From contig OX335645.2 of assembly GCA_946894095.1 (NCBI GenBank), positions 11,121,001 to 11,185,000 on the forward strand: DNA of 64,000 nucleotides. The letters are read 5' to 3'. The position numbers were made by a program, and so were the translations under genes. Positions 1-10,546 of the stretch are shown in pieces. The DNA comes from Incurvaria masculella (taxonomy: Eukaryota > Arthropoda > Insecta > Lepidoptera > Incurvariidae). Below the pieces are notes generated by a model. The model was not told the origin of the DNA. It ran no database searches and saw nothing but the letters and a program-made list of their open reading frames with translations. Positions within the stretch are counted from its first letter, which is position 1. The number at the start of each line of letters is the position of its first letter.

Positions 1-428
1 AACTTTTTCATGCATTCAAATAAAATTAACCTGAGTCAAACGACCAATGGATGCCATAAAATACTACCAAGAAAGTTAGAATAAATTATAACACTTACAA
101 TAAATTACATTTAACAATGTTTGTTTTATGCAGTTTAAATAAGTATCCTAGCCATAAGGAGTCGTGTATTCACTTCGTACAAAATTCACAACGTGTAAAA
201 GTTTTATTTAAAAAAAATCAAAAGCATTCATATCGTTTAAAATTCACAATGAGTGTCAACCCCCTGCCACTTCAAAAAAAATTGCATCCTTACCCGCAAC
301 ATCGTTACAAGCGAAAAATACACTCTAATCTCTTTTCACAAACGTGCCAGAAGAAGTATAACTTGAAACCTAAAGCGCGCTTTCGATCGGGGAAGATTCG
401 TTCACTCTCCTATAGAGTTCTCTCACCG
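1..428. other. AT-rich stretch, no gene recognised
   Basis: A 109-codon frame opens at 117 on the plus strand, but it has no recognisable domain, is rich in Lys/Arg/Ser as random AT-rich DNA tends to be, and runs into the MITE beginning at 433. I see nothing else here. Confidence 0.5.
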
Positions 429-432
429 TTAA

Positions 433-903
433 GGCCCTGGTACTAGCCAAATCGCAAAGTTAGACGAGGCACCCCAAGTTAACTAACTAAGTCTGACGAT
501 TATAAGTGTCATTCTTACAATATATGATTCCTTGTCTAGGAATCGACCTATTTTCGTTAATGTATGTTTCCTTTTTCTATACAAAATACATTGCGGAAAC
601 GGTGTCCATTTCCGAACTTTTTTGACTAAATGTAGAAATCTAAAAGCAAATGGAATTTTTTGTTTATGCATATATGCTGTTTTTGCTTATATCTAGAAAT
701 CGAATTACTTTCAGATTTCTAATGAGAAAAATCAACTTTTTTATTTTTATTATTATTTAAATAAATGATGGAATAAAAAAATATTAACAATCCATTATCA
801 GTTTGGAGTTCTATTTGGATTTGCTGAAGCGTTTCACTACATATTATTATATTTGTTAAAAAGTGCATTTGTATGGCGCGAGTAGTTGGCTAGTCCTAGC
901 GCC
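433..903 (-). mobile_element. 471-bp TTAA MITE, copy 1
   Basis: The element is bounded by TTAA at 429-432 and 904-907. The ends are imperfect inverted repeats of about 20 bp, reading GGC(C/G)CT(G/A)G(T/G)ACTAGCCAA inward from each TTAA. A second copy of exactly the same length lies in the opposite orientation at 7598-8068. TTAA target duplication is typical of the piggyBac superfamily, so this is probably a non-autonomous piggyBac-like MITE; the TIR does not start with the usual CCC, so the superfamily is inferred. A 62-codon frame (671-483 minus) is shared by both copies, but I read it as sequence conservation of a recent repeat, not as a gene. Confidence 0.85.
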
Positions 904-907
904 TTAA

Positions 908-3083
908 GTTCTCGTCGATTCAATCAGTCGCGGTGGTGGACAGCTTGATAAACTCCTTGCGAGACATTCCCAACGAGCGGCGTACTATCAGTTAGTTCCG
1001 TGACAAATTGCAAAAGGCTTACTTTTTTGGAAAACAATGGAATAAAAGAAAAAGTCGAGCGTCCGATAGCATCGGCAGTCAGTCAGCTGTCGCACGGAGT
1101 TGGCGGCGCGGCGCAACAGCGTTCATTGAACGCTACTGTCTTCGGTCAGTGTTGGTAAATACCTAGAATGGAACGATGTCATGGATGCATACATAATGTA
1201 AGTTTACGAATGTTTTGCAGTTCACTGACCAATTTGCAATTCAATATGTGGAAACGCCTCTTAGCGAAGCATAGCGGAGAATACGAGACGCTTACGGCCG
1301 AGCTTACGGCCGGGCGCGGTGACCGCAGTCTTCTTGAAAAATCTTCTGGACTCAAATGGAAAATAGCATGATCGAATAATTTTCATTTTTTAATTACATT
1401 TCAGGATGATGAGGTTATTTCTTACAAATAAAACGTCTTCTCTAAAACATTGTAGACTTGAATGGTGAACCTTATTTTTGCCATTGCCCTTGAGTAGGTT
1501 CTCTTTCAAATTTATACTTTTTACAAAACTTGCCTATCAAGGTTACGATAGAAGAATATAAAATTCTTGGCACTTTTAGGTTATAAAAACGTCGAAGAGT
1601 TCCCGATGAAAGTGAAGTAAAAATTAAGTGATTAAAAAAATATGCTTACCTCCTTCTTTCGCGCAATATATGTAAACGATTTCACGTCTTCTGGTTTAAA
1701 AATAATAGAAGAACGATATCCACGAATCAGAAGACTGGTGCGTACCAGTTCAGTTTAAACCGGACCAACCATTTATTTTTAATTTTGAGATGACGGGTCA
1801 TCTGGAGGGTTAACATGATAAATTCATAACAATATGAAATGCAGCTAATCACTCACTTGTCGGCTCACCCGGCTCGAGCGACGGCCAATCGAGCGCCACC
1901 GCCAATAGACCAGAATCGATTGCAGCAGAAAATACTTCGAAATAATTATAAAACTATTTACATTTAATTCAACAAATCCCAACATGTATATTTATGCTCT
2001 TAAAGTTATATCTTCCGTAATGGTTTGACAATCTAATTTGCGTTTTGATCTGATAAATCTTATATGAATCCAATTCTAACTATGTTTTAAAAATTGCTAG
2101 AAATGAAAGGCCTATTAAAACTTTCAAAACTATGACGGAATTCGAAACTACGTTCTAGTTATGTTGTAAACAACGGTCAATTTAATTATTCGAACAATGT
2201 TGTATTAGACTTAAATAAATAATTCAAGAAGAAAAAATAAAGCAGTTTCAAAATATAGAAGTACATTTCCATTATTTCGTCCAATAGAAAGAAATCACTG
2301 ACAGTGGTTTGTGTTACTTTTTCGTTTTGAAAAGCATACGATACGAAATTAAAATAAGTTCCCTAGTGAGTTAGCTGTCGGAATGAGATATGTTCACACG
2401 CAGTAAACATACGAGGAGTATCCATCTTGCTGCGCAGATGGACGGCGGCGTTCCATGCGTTGCGTCATGGACGCGTGCGCTCGAGCAACCTCACCTCTTA
2501 TCTGTGACGGATATTCTTCTTCACGTCTATCCCAATACCCATACCCAAACCCCTATGGGCTTACAAGGAAATCGGCCTGGTGAGCTAGTCTGACCCGCGC
2601 CAGCGTTAAAACCCGAAGAGATGCATTATTTATTCGACAGTTCACAAGCAACACAACTGACGGCTGCAAGAATCTATAAAAAATTTAGACAAAGAAATTC
2701 CGCATCACAAAGATTCACAAACTCGCTCACGCTGTTTGAAAGTAGAAAGGCGACACCGAATGTGTCAAATTGACGCGAACGTGCGCAGCGGGAGGAGCGG
2801 GGAATTAAGTAGGAATTACGCGGAATTATCTCAGGGGATTTGTTGGCGACAATGTTGGTCGGCGACGGGGCTCGGTGGTGGCGGCGCGGCCGCGCGGTGG
2901 TCGTGGAGTGACAAGTGAATAGACCTGTGGACTGGGCTTTCAACCGCCAGCTTTTAACCTAGAACCGCGGCTTGCCCCGGCGACCACAACAAGACAATTC
3001 AGAGAGAAACATTCCCATTTCATAAGATCTTCGTAGGTGCAAAAAGGTATTGGATAATATTTAAAATCATCATCATAATTTTA
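908..3083. other. No gene or repeat recognised
   Basis: AT-rich DNA with small open frames (for example 1168-1371 and 2390-2593, plus strand) that show no domain. A GC-rich patch lies at about 2865-2905. No convincing inverted or tandem repeat was seen. Confidence 0.4.
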
Positions 3084-3135
3084 AAAAAAACATACAGACG
3101 AATTGATAACCTCCTCCTTTTTTGATGTCGGTTAA
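3084..3135 (-). mobile_element. Solo end of the ACCGACTTC element family
   Basis: An A-run followed by 'catacagacgaattgataac' and 'ctcctcctttttt', ending in GATGTCGGTTA. It matches the A-tract end of the foldback elements at 15575-16217, 17637-18267 and 49665-50325. Only about 50 bp remains, so it is a truncated copy. Confidence 0.75.
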
Positions 3136-3169
3136 AAAGATAGCGATTGATATTAAAAGTTGATTCGAT

Positions 3170-3247
3170 TTGTTTTATATGACTGGACATATATGGCTAA
3201 TATCACACACCTACTGTCATCATACTAGCCCAACACACCTCATGGGA
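3170..3247. repeat. Fragment of the 'GGATGGCTAATA' repeat family
   Basis: The segment reads TATGACTGGACATATATGGC, continues TAATATCACAC, and ends near CACACCTCATGGG. Related text occurs at 10405-10560 and, on the other strand, at 48870-48930. It is a degraded piece of the family described at 10547-10850. Confidence 0.5.
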
Positions 3248-3250
3248 AAT

Positions 3251-3814
3251 AGTCAGGGCGTTATATTGGAACCATAGAAATAGATTAAATGTAGATGTTT
3301 TAACATAATGTCTTTAAAAATAATCAATAGAACCAATAAAATTCCTACATACTTACTTGTTATTAATGGACTATGAATTTATCAATAATTCAGTCCTCGA
3401 TTATGTATTGAGATATTTTTATATCAAAAAGGTTGAAATAATTAAACAGGATGATAACAAAGGGCTCGGTTTCCACATCTCTCTGACTTAGAGAGGTGAT
3501 GGGGTGCTTGCAGCCTGCAGCCTATGAATTTGAATTCCATGACCATCAGGACAAATTTTGGAACCTTTTAGCATCGGCAGTACTTCAAACGATTTTGTTT
3601 GAAAATCAAACGAAAATATCACTCCTTCCTCTCTGCAATTTTGTCGACGTTTATGAAATGCCATTACCCTTTTCGGTTCATTTATTTTTAATTTATTGGA
3701 ACTGTGCCTTACCGCGCGTTTGGCGGATGAGGAGCTAAACGGGATAATGTGTCCTACAATTTTCCTGTCGAAGAGACAGCGACACCGACACTTTTGTTGT
3801 CAAAGAAACGGAGA
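3251..3814. other. No gene recognised
   Basis: Two overlapping small frames (3496-3738 and 3696-3950, plus) show no domain. Otherwise I see only AT-rich single-copy-looking sequence. Confidence 0.35.
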
Positions 3815-3950
3815 AAGAAAGAAAGACATTCTTTATTGTGCAAATGACATTAAAAATAAACTATACACAGAACAATTAAATCTAACAGAGCGAAACTGCA
3901 TAAAGGCTTCAGTCCTCCCGTCAAACTCGTGTTTAACTTTTACTTTTTAG
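3815..3950 (-). mobile_element. Truncated LINE-like 3' end
   Basis: On the minus strand the sequence ends with TGCACAATAAAGAATG followed by a (TCTT)n tail. A polyadenylation-like AATAAAG just before a short tandem-repeat tail is the arrangement seen at the 3' ends of the LINEs at 4267 and 23308. No coding part is retained. The boundary at 3950 is approximate. Confidence 0.5.
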
Positions 3951-4266
3951 GCAATCTTCAGGTGATCCTGTGCATTTTGGAAGTTTATAACTTCCGCTCG
4001 GATGAATGTCCAAAATTAAATAACGGTGTCGTGACCGATTTGGATGCATTTTTTACAGTTATCCAATAATCAAACTCTACAGTACTAAATAATAAATTTT
4101 ACAGCTTACTCGCAGAAAACGAAAGCTTCAGGCGCTAAGCGAGTAATTTGGGTATTTGGCATTTTTTTTATTTTCGTCTAAGAGGAAATTGTAAGTTTCC
4201 AAGTTTTGCACAAGTGTTTGATACGTCAGAATATAATATTTTATTTTCAGCACCTCTGCTCAAATT
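3951..4266. other. No feature recognised
   Basis: AT-rich sequence between two LINE 3' ends. Nothing recognisable was seen. Confidence 0.35.
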
Positions 4267-4560
4267 AATAATAATAATAATAATAAAATTCTTTATTGTA
4301 CACCTTTTAACAATGTTTACAATAGGCGGGCTTAATGCCGAAGGGCATTCTCGACCTACCAACCTTTGGGATGTAGAGAGAGGTACATGACGGCAGAAAG
4401 AAAGAATTTATAGCATTTTATAGATAAAACATGTATCACTGTTATTAAAAATAGAAATATTTTATATCTAACATATAAACATACATATAAATTGCCGTGG
4501 TTCGAAGAATTAAAATATCGCGTGAGAATGCACGAAGTTTGGATGCGTGAGCGGCGGGTG
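4267..4560 (-). mobile_element. 5'-truncated LINE, 3' UTR only, (ATT)n tail
   Basis: On the minus strand the element ends GTACAATAAAGAATTT followed by (TATTAT)n. About 50 bp upstream of the tail it carries the block 'gaatgcccttcggcattaag' and the matching CTCTCTACATC motif. The LINE at 23308-25020 has the same block order (GAATGCCTTATGGCATTAAT, CTCCTACATCTC) in its 3' UTR, so the two share a family or subfamily. The tails differ: (ATT)n here, (CATTTT)n there. The upstream limit is uncertain. Confidence 0.65.
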
Positions 4561-4589
4561 AGTCCATACAAGAGCGAATGGCGATAAAT

Positions 4590-5173
4590 TTCACGAAAAA
4601 CGTCTGTTAAATTAAATTCTCCATTGTATTAAGAAACAAATTGTTCAATAAATCCGCCCAATTAGAATTCCGCGTCCGCGCGCTGTGGCGGTGCCTCGCC
4701 GCCGCCGCCTCCGCCGCGCCGCCGCAGCCGCAGCCGAAAACCGCCGCCCACAGCGCGCATACAAACCGCCCGTAATTTGTTGCCGGTGAGGTTTTTAGGA
4801 TTTCGGTAACATCTATCTTATAACATGCTATGAAATTTATTCATTTTACTTTACCTCGATGCCGCATCGTATTTATCTTATACCGCGTAAAAATCTAATA
4901 TTGCTGTTAGTGTACCGCATCACGATTGCCTCAATTTCTCTGTTTTTTGTTCCTTCTCTGTGTCTAATAAGTTTTAAGTTTTGCTTAAAATTATTTAAAA
5001 ATATGTGCAATATTAGGATTAATTACTATTGCTATTAAATATTTAAAATATTCATTGGGATAAATGCATGCTCACTTGTATGCTACGGCCAATACCGGCT
5101 ACGGCATAGATCATCTTGCACTTGGTATAATCGGAAATAAACTAATTTCAATAAAAAAATACTACTTAGCGTG
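4590..5173. other. AT-rich stretch with a GC-rich islet
   Basis: No gene recognised. A CG-dense islet of about 100 bp occupies 4671-4765 and contains (GCC)n runs. It is flanked by the 11-bp inverted repeat listed at 4678-4758. Confidence 0.4.
4678..4758. repeat. GC-rich inverted repeat around a (GCC)n core
   Basis: GCGCGCTGTGG at 4678-4688 is the exact reverse complement of CCACAGCGCGC at 4748-4758. The 59-bp loop is almost entirely GCC/CCG repeats. This may simply be a GC-rich foldback; it could also mark a CpG-rich regulatory islet. Confidence 0.6.
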
Positions 5174-5180
5174 TACACTG

Positions 5181-5262
5181 AACCTGTCAAAACGAGATTA
5201 GCACAGGACTAACCATACGAAAACCAGTTTAGTCCGCCCACTCTGAATATGGTTTTGTCTGC
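5181..5262 (+). repeat. Solo arm of the 'GACTAACCATAC' foldback family
   Basis: CCTGTCAAAAC is followed by AGCACAGGACTAACCATACG, then AAACCAGTTTAGTCCGCCCA and CTCTGAATA. It matches the inverted ends of the element at 20935-21512. Only one arm is present. Confidence 0.65.
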
Positions 5263-5461
5263 GAGTCCGACTGGCATGCACCGAGAGTTCAGTACTTTGT
5301 CTGTAGATAGTTCATCCATCAGGGTTTTTTTGTGACATTTTTTTTCCTTTAGCTTAGTTGTAAGACTTTGCTTGTTGCCAAGTTTAATGATTCTAGGTCA
5401 ACGGGAACTACCTCATAGGTTTTTATTTATCAACAAGCTTGATTCTTTTTACAGCATATCG

Positions 5462-5492
5462 AATTCAAAGGTATATTATATACCTTTGAATT
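5462..5492. repeat. 14-bp perfect palindrome, 3-nt loop
   Basis: AATTCAAAGGTATA (5462-5475) and its exact reverse complement (5479-5492) are separated by TTA. It has no visible link to a neighbouring element. A short tight hairpin such as this can result from template switching. Confidence 0.85.
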
Positions 5493-5575
5493 AGATATTA
5501 ATTTTATCTTAATAGCGTCCCTGAGAAAAAGGATCTTGACAGTCAGACGGAAAACAAAATAATCCTTCTTTTTAA

Positions 5576-6117
5576 GGTGGCCCAACCCGGCGGCCTCAAC
5601 TCATTTGCGGGCACGGTACAAAACCGTGCTGTTGCGCTCTGGGACCTTCTCTGTTTCTAAGAATAAGACAGGCTCCGTGATGAGGAAGATGCAACCTGTC
5701 CACAAAAAAGACAATGTGCATAGTGTATGATTTGGTAAGATTTACGAAAATTTTAATTTCAAAACGACTTATAGCTAAAAGTAAACCACGACCGCTGTAG
5801 TCAAAAATCTAACAAAAACCAAACAGATTCTAAATCTTGTATAAATAAGCTATGTTTGATGACTAATCTTTTTAAGATGTTCTTACTTTATCATTGCGTA
5901 ATCCACCTCCAAAGTTATTGTATAAAACGCGCGAAAAATCCGAACTTTCGGACGTTACAACTTGGAAACCAAACACAATTTTACAATGCCAATGGTCATC
6001 AGACATCTAGTTCAATCAAATAAAGCTATTTTGAGCAAAATTTTTGATCTCTGACAAGAAATATAGGCGTGATCTTCTTTCCCCTTTTGTATGGGGAGAT
6101 GAGCGGGTTGGGCCACC
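5576..6117 (+). mobile_element. 542-bp TTAA MITE with GGTGGCCCAACCCG ends
   Basis: TTAA lies at 5572-5575 and 6118-6121. Immediately inside, both ends begin with the identical 14-bp inverted repeat GGTGGCCCAACCCG. There is no coding capacity. TTAA flanks suggest piggyBac-type mobilisation (inference from the target site). A second, more diverged copy at 7506-8330 shares the order GCGGGCACGGTACAAAA..., GACAGGCTCCGTGATGAGGA..., GATTTGGTAAGATTTAC... and is interrupted by another MITE. Regulation and origin cannot be read from the sequence. Confidence 0.85.
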
Positions 6118-6121
6118 TTAA

Positions 6122-7505
6122 AGGTCTTTTTCCTTTTCACTAACGAAACCCTAAACATTTAAAGGTTTGTAAATAAAAATGACTTCCGTAATCACAAGCG
6201 TAGAAAACGAAATGCGCACTTGACCGAACGTTCTGTTTCATTTGACCGACAGTTTGTTGGCGTATCCCGTATCCGCCGAGTTAATACGTCTGAGGTTCGC
6301 CGACTCGCCACTGTCATACTCCGGACAGGGTAATGAAAGAGCTTTACGGTACGTTATGCTTCAATGAGATAAATGAAGACTGCGTGTTGGCATTTCTAGG
6401 GTTCGAGGCGAAAAAGGGTCGGATAAGAGATGTCAAAGTAATTTCGCTATAAATAGTTTATTCACGCTTGTCGGTGTAGGTTACCGCTGCAGGACTTATT
6501 ACTGATAAATAAATGATAAATAAAAGGAACGATCATGCAGTGAAAGTAAGAGTGATTGTTTTCAAAAGCATATGTGTATGCTGTTTCGTGGGGATTTTGA
6601 GGTCTTGGGGGGAAAATGGTGGAGAATGCAAGCGTCGGGGAATTGGCGAATCCGCGGGGAATTGAGTTTTCTGGCTGCATGACCTATTTTTATTTATCAT
6701 TCTAAAATATTACGAACATTGAAGCAAGTGTGATAACTTTGAATTTCATCTTCTCCCGAAAGTTGTTTAGATGGCCGCACGTCGGCTGGCACGACCTTTT
6801 TTTTGCTCTTTCGAAATTTTCAATGAAGACTTGATTCCTATTCCGGATTTTTATGGATTCCGGGGAATCCTAAGAACGTTTGGGGCGAACGAATCGGAAG
6901 AGTGGTTATCGGCAAAGCTGTTTGGTTTCCATACCCCAGATCAGCCAGTTTGATGCCAACGTACATTTTATAAGACTTCGGTTATAAGCCATAACATGCG
7001 CAAAATAGTATAAAACGTACTCTTGATCGCGTAAGACAATTTATTCTTTGCCCCTCCGTTTTCATAAATTCTTTACCAAGTCGTCAATAGTTGGCGGCGG
7101 GCGGGGATGGGCGGGAACAATCACGCCTCCACCGTGCCGCCGCAGCTGACGCGATGTGACGTCGTGCTGTCAGGCTTTTTCAAAAGCTTTTGGTTTTAGA
7201 CAGCTGCGGCGATGACAGGTGAAAGTGATGTAAGATCAATCTAACCGCGCGGCCGCCTCCGCCGCAATTCCGCGACATCACCCCGCCCCGTTGCACCACA
7301 ACTTAACTAACTAGGTGACGAAGGCGAAATTGTCATGAAAAGAATGGTCCTGGCAATTTATGTTTTTCCATAGAGAACGCAGCACGATGTGGGCAGTATT
7401 CGGTAGATGCCAGCTCGAAAATTTGCTGCAACAATATTTTAATGACCGGTTCGTGTGGTTATAGTACTGTGCAAAACTCTTTACAACTACATATTATGTT
7501 CATTA
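6122..7505. other. No gene recognised; GC-rich patch 7090-7280
   Basis: Small frames at 6680-6462 (minus) and 6771-6953 (plus) have no domain. A GC-rich patch at 7090-7280 includes GGCGGGCGGGGATGGGCGGG and a TGACGTCGTG motif. It resembles a CpG-rich regulatory islet, but nothing fixes a function. Confidence 0.35.
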
Positions 7506-8330
7506 GTTCGCCGCCTTCCCAACGCACGGGACCAAATCATTGGCGGGCAAGGCACAAAATCGTACTAATAATGCTTTCTGAAACCGTCTCTAGTTAAGGC
7601 GCTAGGACTAGCCAACTACTCGCGCCATACAAATGCACTTTATAACAAATGTAATAATATGTAGTGAAACGCTTCAGCAAATCCGAATAGAACTCCAGAC
7701 TGATAATGGATTGTTAATATTTTTTTATTCCATCATTTATTTAAATAATAATAAAAATAAAAAAGTTGATTTTTCTCATTAGAAATCTGAAAGTAATTCG
7801 ATTTCTAGATATAAGCAAAAACAGCATATATGCATAAACAAAAAATTCTATTTGCTTTTAGATTTCTACATTTAGTCAAAAAAGTTCGGAAATGGACACC
7901 GTTTCCGCAATGTATTTTGTATAGAAAAAGGAAACATACATTAACGAAAATAATTCAATTCCTAGACAAGGAATCATATATTGTAAGAATGACACTTATA
8001 ATCGTCAGACTTAGTTAGTTAACTTGGGGTGCCTCGTCTAACTTTGCGATTTGGCTAGTACCAGGCCCTTAAACAAAAAAGACAGACTCCGTAAAGAAGA
8101 GGATGCAACATGTCCGCAACAGAGATAATGCACATAATGCTTGATTTGGTTATATTTACACAATTTTCAATTACAAAACGACGCTAAAAGTAAGTCACGA
8201 ACGCTGTAGTCAGAATTCAAATAATAACGAAAATGTTTATGAATCTTCACGGAAGACTTGATGACAAAAATTTCGATACCACATAACTCAGAAACCAAAC
8301 AAAATTTTACAATGTCAATGCATGGAGGTG
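7506..8330 (+). mobile_element. Diverged copy of the 542-bp TTAA MITE, split by a second MITE
   Basis: The left part (7506-7593: CGCCTTCCCAACGCACGGGA, GCGGGCAAGGCACAAAATCG) and right part (8073-about 8330: AGACAGACTCCGTAAAGAAG, GATGCAACATGTCCGCAACA, GGAAACCAAAC-like text) align in order with the element at 5576-6117. The 471-bp MITE at 7598-8068 sits between them, flanked by TTAA. This is a nested insertion, so the 542-bp family was here first. The outer ends of this copy are eroded. Confidence 0.75.
7598..8068 (+). mobile_element. 471-bp TTAA MITE, copy 2 (nested)
   Basis: TTAA flanks are at 7594-7597 and 8069-8072. It is the inverted duplicate of 433-903, with the same length and only scattered substitutions seen by eye. 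The ends form imperfect inverted repeats of about 20 bp. It is inserted within the older element 7506-8330. The shared 62-codon frame (7830-8018) has no start context or domain. Confidence 0.85.
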
Positions 8331-8937
8331 AAGAAATAACCTCCATGTGTCAATGTCATCACAGCGACATTTTGCCGATCATCAACAGCGCTGATGATTT
8401 CGCGTATGATCCTACGCTAAGGCTACTACGTAGGTTCGAATCCTGCTTCCGACGAATGTCACGACCAAAAACGATTTCAGATTATTTTCAAAATCTGTTT
8501 ACAATGCTTCAAATGTAGATGTCGTTAAACTCAAATTAATGAGATAACGGTATATCGAATAAATAAAGTTGTTTCATGTATTAGGTGTAATAGGTGGATT
8601 AGGTGTATGTAGGAACCGCACGTTCCAAGGAGTGCGCGACAAATCATTTTATCGGCGCACATTTTTCCGGAGCGCCACATAACGTGACAGTTGCTAACTT
8701 GGCAAACAACGATACGGTTCCTCCTCCGTATAAACGAGGTCGAAACAATGGACCGAATTGCAAAAGGGTAAGAGATATACACTAAGAGCTTCTGGGCAAA
8801 TATTACATCAGCTTGTTCAGTATGGGTCGATATCGAACTTGTAAAATTTGTAATAGGGAAGTTTCGGGATATTACTCATGCGGCATTTCAATTAACTTGT
8901 TTCCTTGTAGATATTAGGAAACCTATAAGTTGACTAA
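8331..8937. other. No gene recognised
   Basis: Contains an isolated B-box-like GGTTCGAATCC at 8433-8443 within a possible 5-bp T-arm, but I could not find a cloverleaf around it. Two antiparallel frames (8531-8785) carry no domain. Confidence 0.35.
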
Positions 8938-9088
8938 TCGAGTGCATAAAGGACAAACAATCTAAATCAACGTGAACGTATGATTAAACACGTCACCTGC
9001 ATGATCAGTATGCGAGGAAATCCTTTCGATTCACTAAAAGTGACGTGTTTGAACATTGATTAGCTCAGCCGTCTCTTCGTGCAATTGG
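8938..9088 (+). mobile_element. ~150-bp MITE with CACGTCAC/GTGACGTG inner arms
   Basis: Imperfect inverted arms read GAGTGCATAAAGGAC...ACACGTCAC on the left and GTGACGTGTTTGAACATTGA...CTCTTCGTGCAATTG on the right. A second copy is at 21815-21963 and a partial inverted one at 26297-26362. There is no coding capacity. The exact ends and target duplication are uncertain. Confidence 0.7.
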
Positions 9089-9210
9089 GGCTAAAATTCC
9101 TCAGAAAATGTGTAAGACGAAACATTATTTAACGGAAATCAAAAATTTTAGAAGAGCAAGCCATGTTGAACTTACATGTTGAACTTGAGTAAAACGTGAT
9201 CAGAGCCGGT

Positions 9211-9547
9211 AGTCTAAGTTGTCACCTAAATTGGCGTTACGGCAAACCGATCGACTGGCGTTTTCAATTGTATGGAGAAATTGAAGAGCGCGCGCAGCGG
9301 GCGTTAAGCGAACTAACATTTGCGAGTCCGAGCTTGATTTGACAGCTTACTCAACGTTGCCGTAAATACGTCGACGTTGCTGTTTACGTCCACTCCGCGT
9401 TTTCATACAAATCGGAAGTCCGCGTTTGACTTTGACAGCTTGAAGAAGTAAAACCACAGAATATCTAGTAAAAACTTGTATGGAGTTTGGAGAAAACGCC
9501 AGTCGATCGGTTTGCCGTAAACGCCAATTTCGGTGAGAACTCAGACT
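9211..9547 (+). mobile_element. 337-bp MITE with ~55-bp terminal inverted repeats
   Basis: The left end (AGTCTAAGTTGTCACCTAAA, then TTGGCGTTACGGCAAACCGA, TCGACTGGCGTTTTC) is matched by the reverse complement of the right end with few differences. Partial copies occur at 41489-41732 (right part) and 42770-42856 (one end, inverted). No transposase is encoded. The superfamily is not assigned, because I cannot define a target duplication. Confidence 0.8.
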
Positions 9548-10387
9548 GCCCACTCAGGCAAACATAGTACTTCTATGTGAAAACTAGCCAAATAAAATCT
9601 TATTCTTATATTTAGCTTAAGTTATCTGCTTTTTTTAAATAATTCGACCATTAATATTAATGAATATTTTGATATTAATAAAAATTCACATTTTTTTGAG
9701 CTGTATTTATGAAAGTTGTGGTTTTAGTTCATCCTAGGCGTTTCATTATTGAAACACCAAGTTTCATGTGTGTCTATACAAGTTTATTTTTATTGCGACT
9801 ATAATTCGGCGGGGTGGAACTTGGCTGTTCCCCTTTAAGCGCAAGCGGCTGCGCAGAACCGCAACTAGGTCGGATTTGGTTTCTGCGCAGCCGCTTGCGA
9901 TTGGAGGGGACCGGCCAACATCCATCCCGCCAATTACACGCACGAGCCGGCAGCCTGGCTGCACACGGGCAGCGTAGGCCGCTGGGTATTGAATACGTTC
10001 TGCCGAACGATACCTGTCAACGGTTAAAGTAGCAAGGACGAAGCTGGAAAACGACGATATAAGTGTCTTTTACACTTATTCACTCGCTAATTCTCAGGCA
10101 TTACCTCTAATAAACACCCACACTTTGCTTCATTGAGCGACACTGTTTCCGATGAAGCTCCCGGACCAAAAGTATTCCGAGTCCGTCGACAATAGCGGTT
10201 ATTTATATGTGGCTTTATCTTGGCTATCGACTATTCAATTTATAGCCTGCCCGAAAAGGTGCGCCGCGCCCCGCCCCGCCGCCGCGGTCACTCAGTATCA
10301 TCCAAGTTAACCTATAAGTCTCGTTCTTATCTAAGTGATTACGTATGTATGTGCTTTAGATACTTCAGTGTTTCTCAATATAAGTTA
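9548..10387. other. No gene recognised
   Basis: Holds the GC-rich hairpin at 9840-9899. Overlapping frames on both strands around 9764-10032 are produced by that GC-rich palindrome and have no domain. Confidence 0.35.
9840..9899. repeat. Perfect 19-bp GC-rich inverted repeat
   Basis: CGCAAGCGGCTGCGCAGAA (9840-9858) and its exact reverse complement (9881-9899) enclose a 22-nt loop. It would form a very stable hairpin in RNA or single-stranded DNA. Other arms at this stability in the window belong to MITEs, but no element boundaries were found here. Confidence 0.85.
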
Positions 10388-10404
10388 CTAGTGTTTTTTT
10401 TTTC

Positions 10405-10546
10405 ATGCAACCTGAATGGATGGCTAATATCACACAATTAGGTACCGTTTTTTTTTATGTAACTGGACGTGGATGGCTAACACAGAACAAAAAGAACGGA
10501 TGGCTAACATCGAACTGACCGGCCGACATTAGCCTAACTAGGGAAC
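10405..10546. repeat. Triplicated 'GGATGGCTAA' segment
   Basis: GGATGGCTAATATCACAC, GGATGGCTAACACAGAAC and GGATGGCTAACATCGAAC occur at about 10418, 10472 and 10499, two of them preceded by a T-run and ATGTAACTGGACGT-like text. It adjoins the dispersed family at 10547-10850 and matches fragments at 3170-3247 and 48883-48930. Confidence 0.6.

Noticed and set aside
5462..5492. Transcription terminator
   Set aside because: The tight palindrome resembles a bacterial terminator stem, but the genome is eukaryotic, the stem is AT-rich and no transcript unit is adjacent.
8390..8460. Possible tRNA around GGTTCGAATCC
   Set aside because: A 5-bp T-arm can be drawn, but there is no matching acceptor stem, D-arm or anticodon arm at the right spacing. 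At most it is a degraded tRNA-derived remnant.
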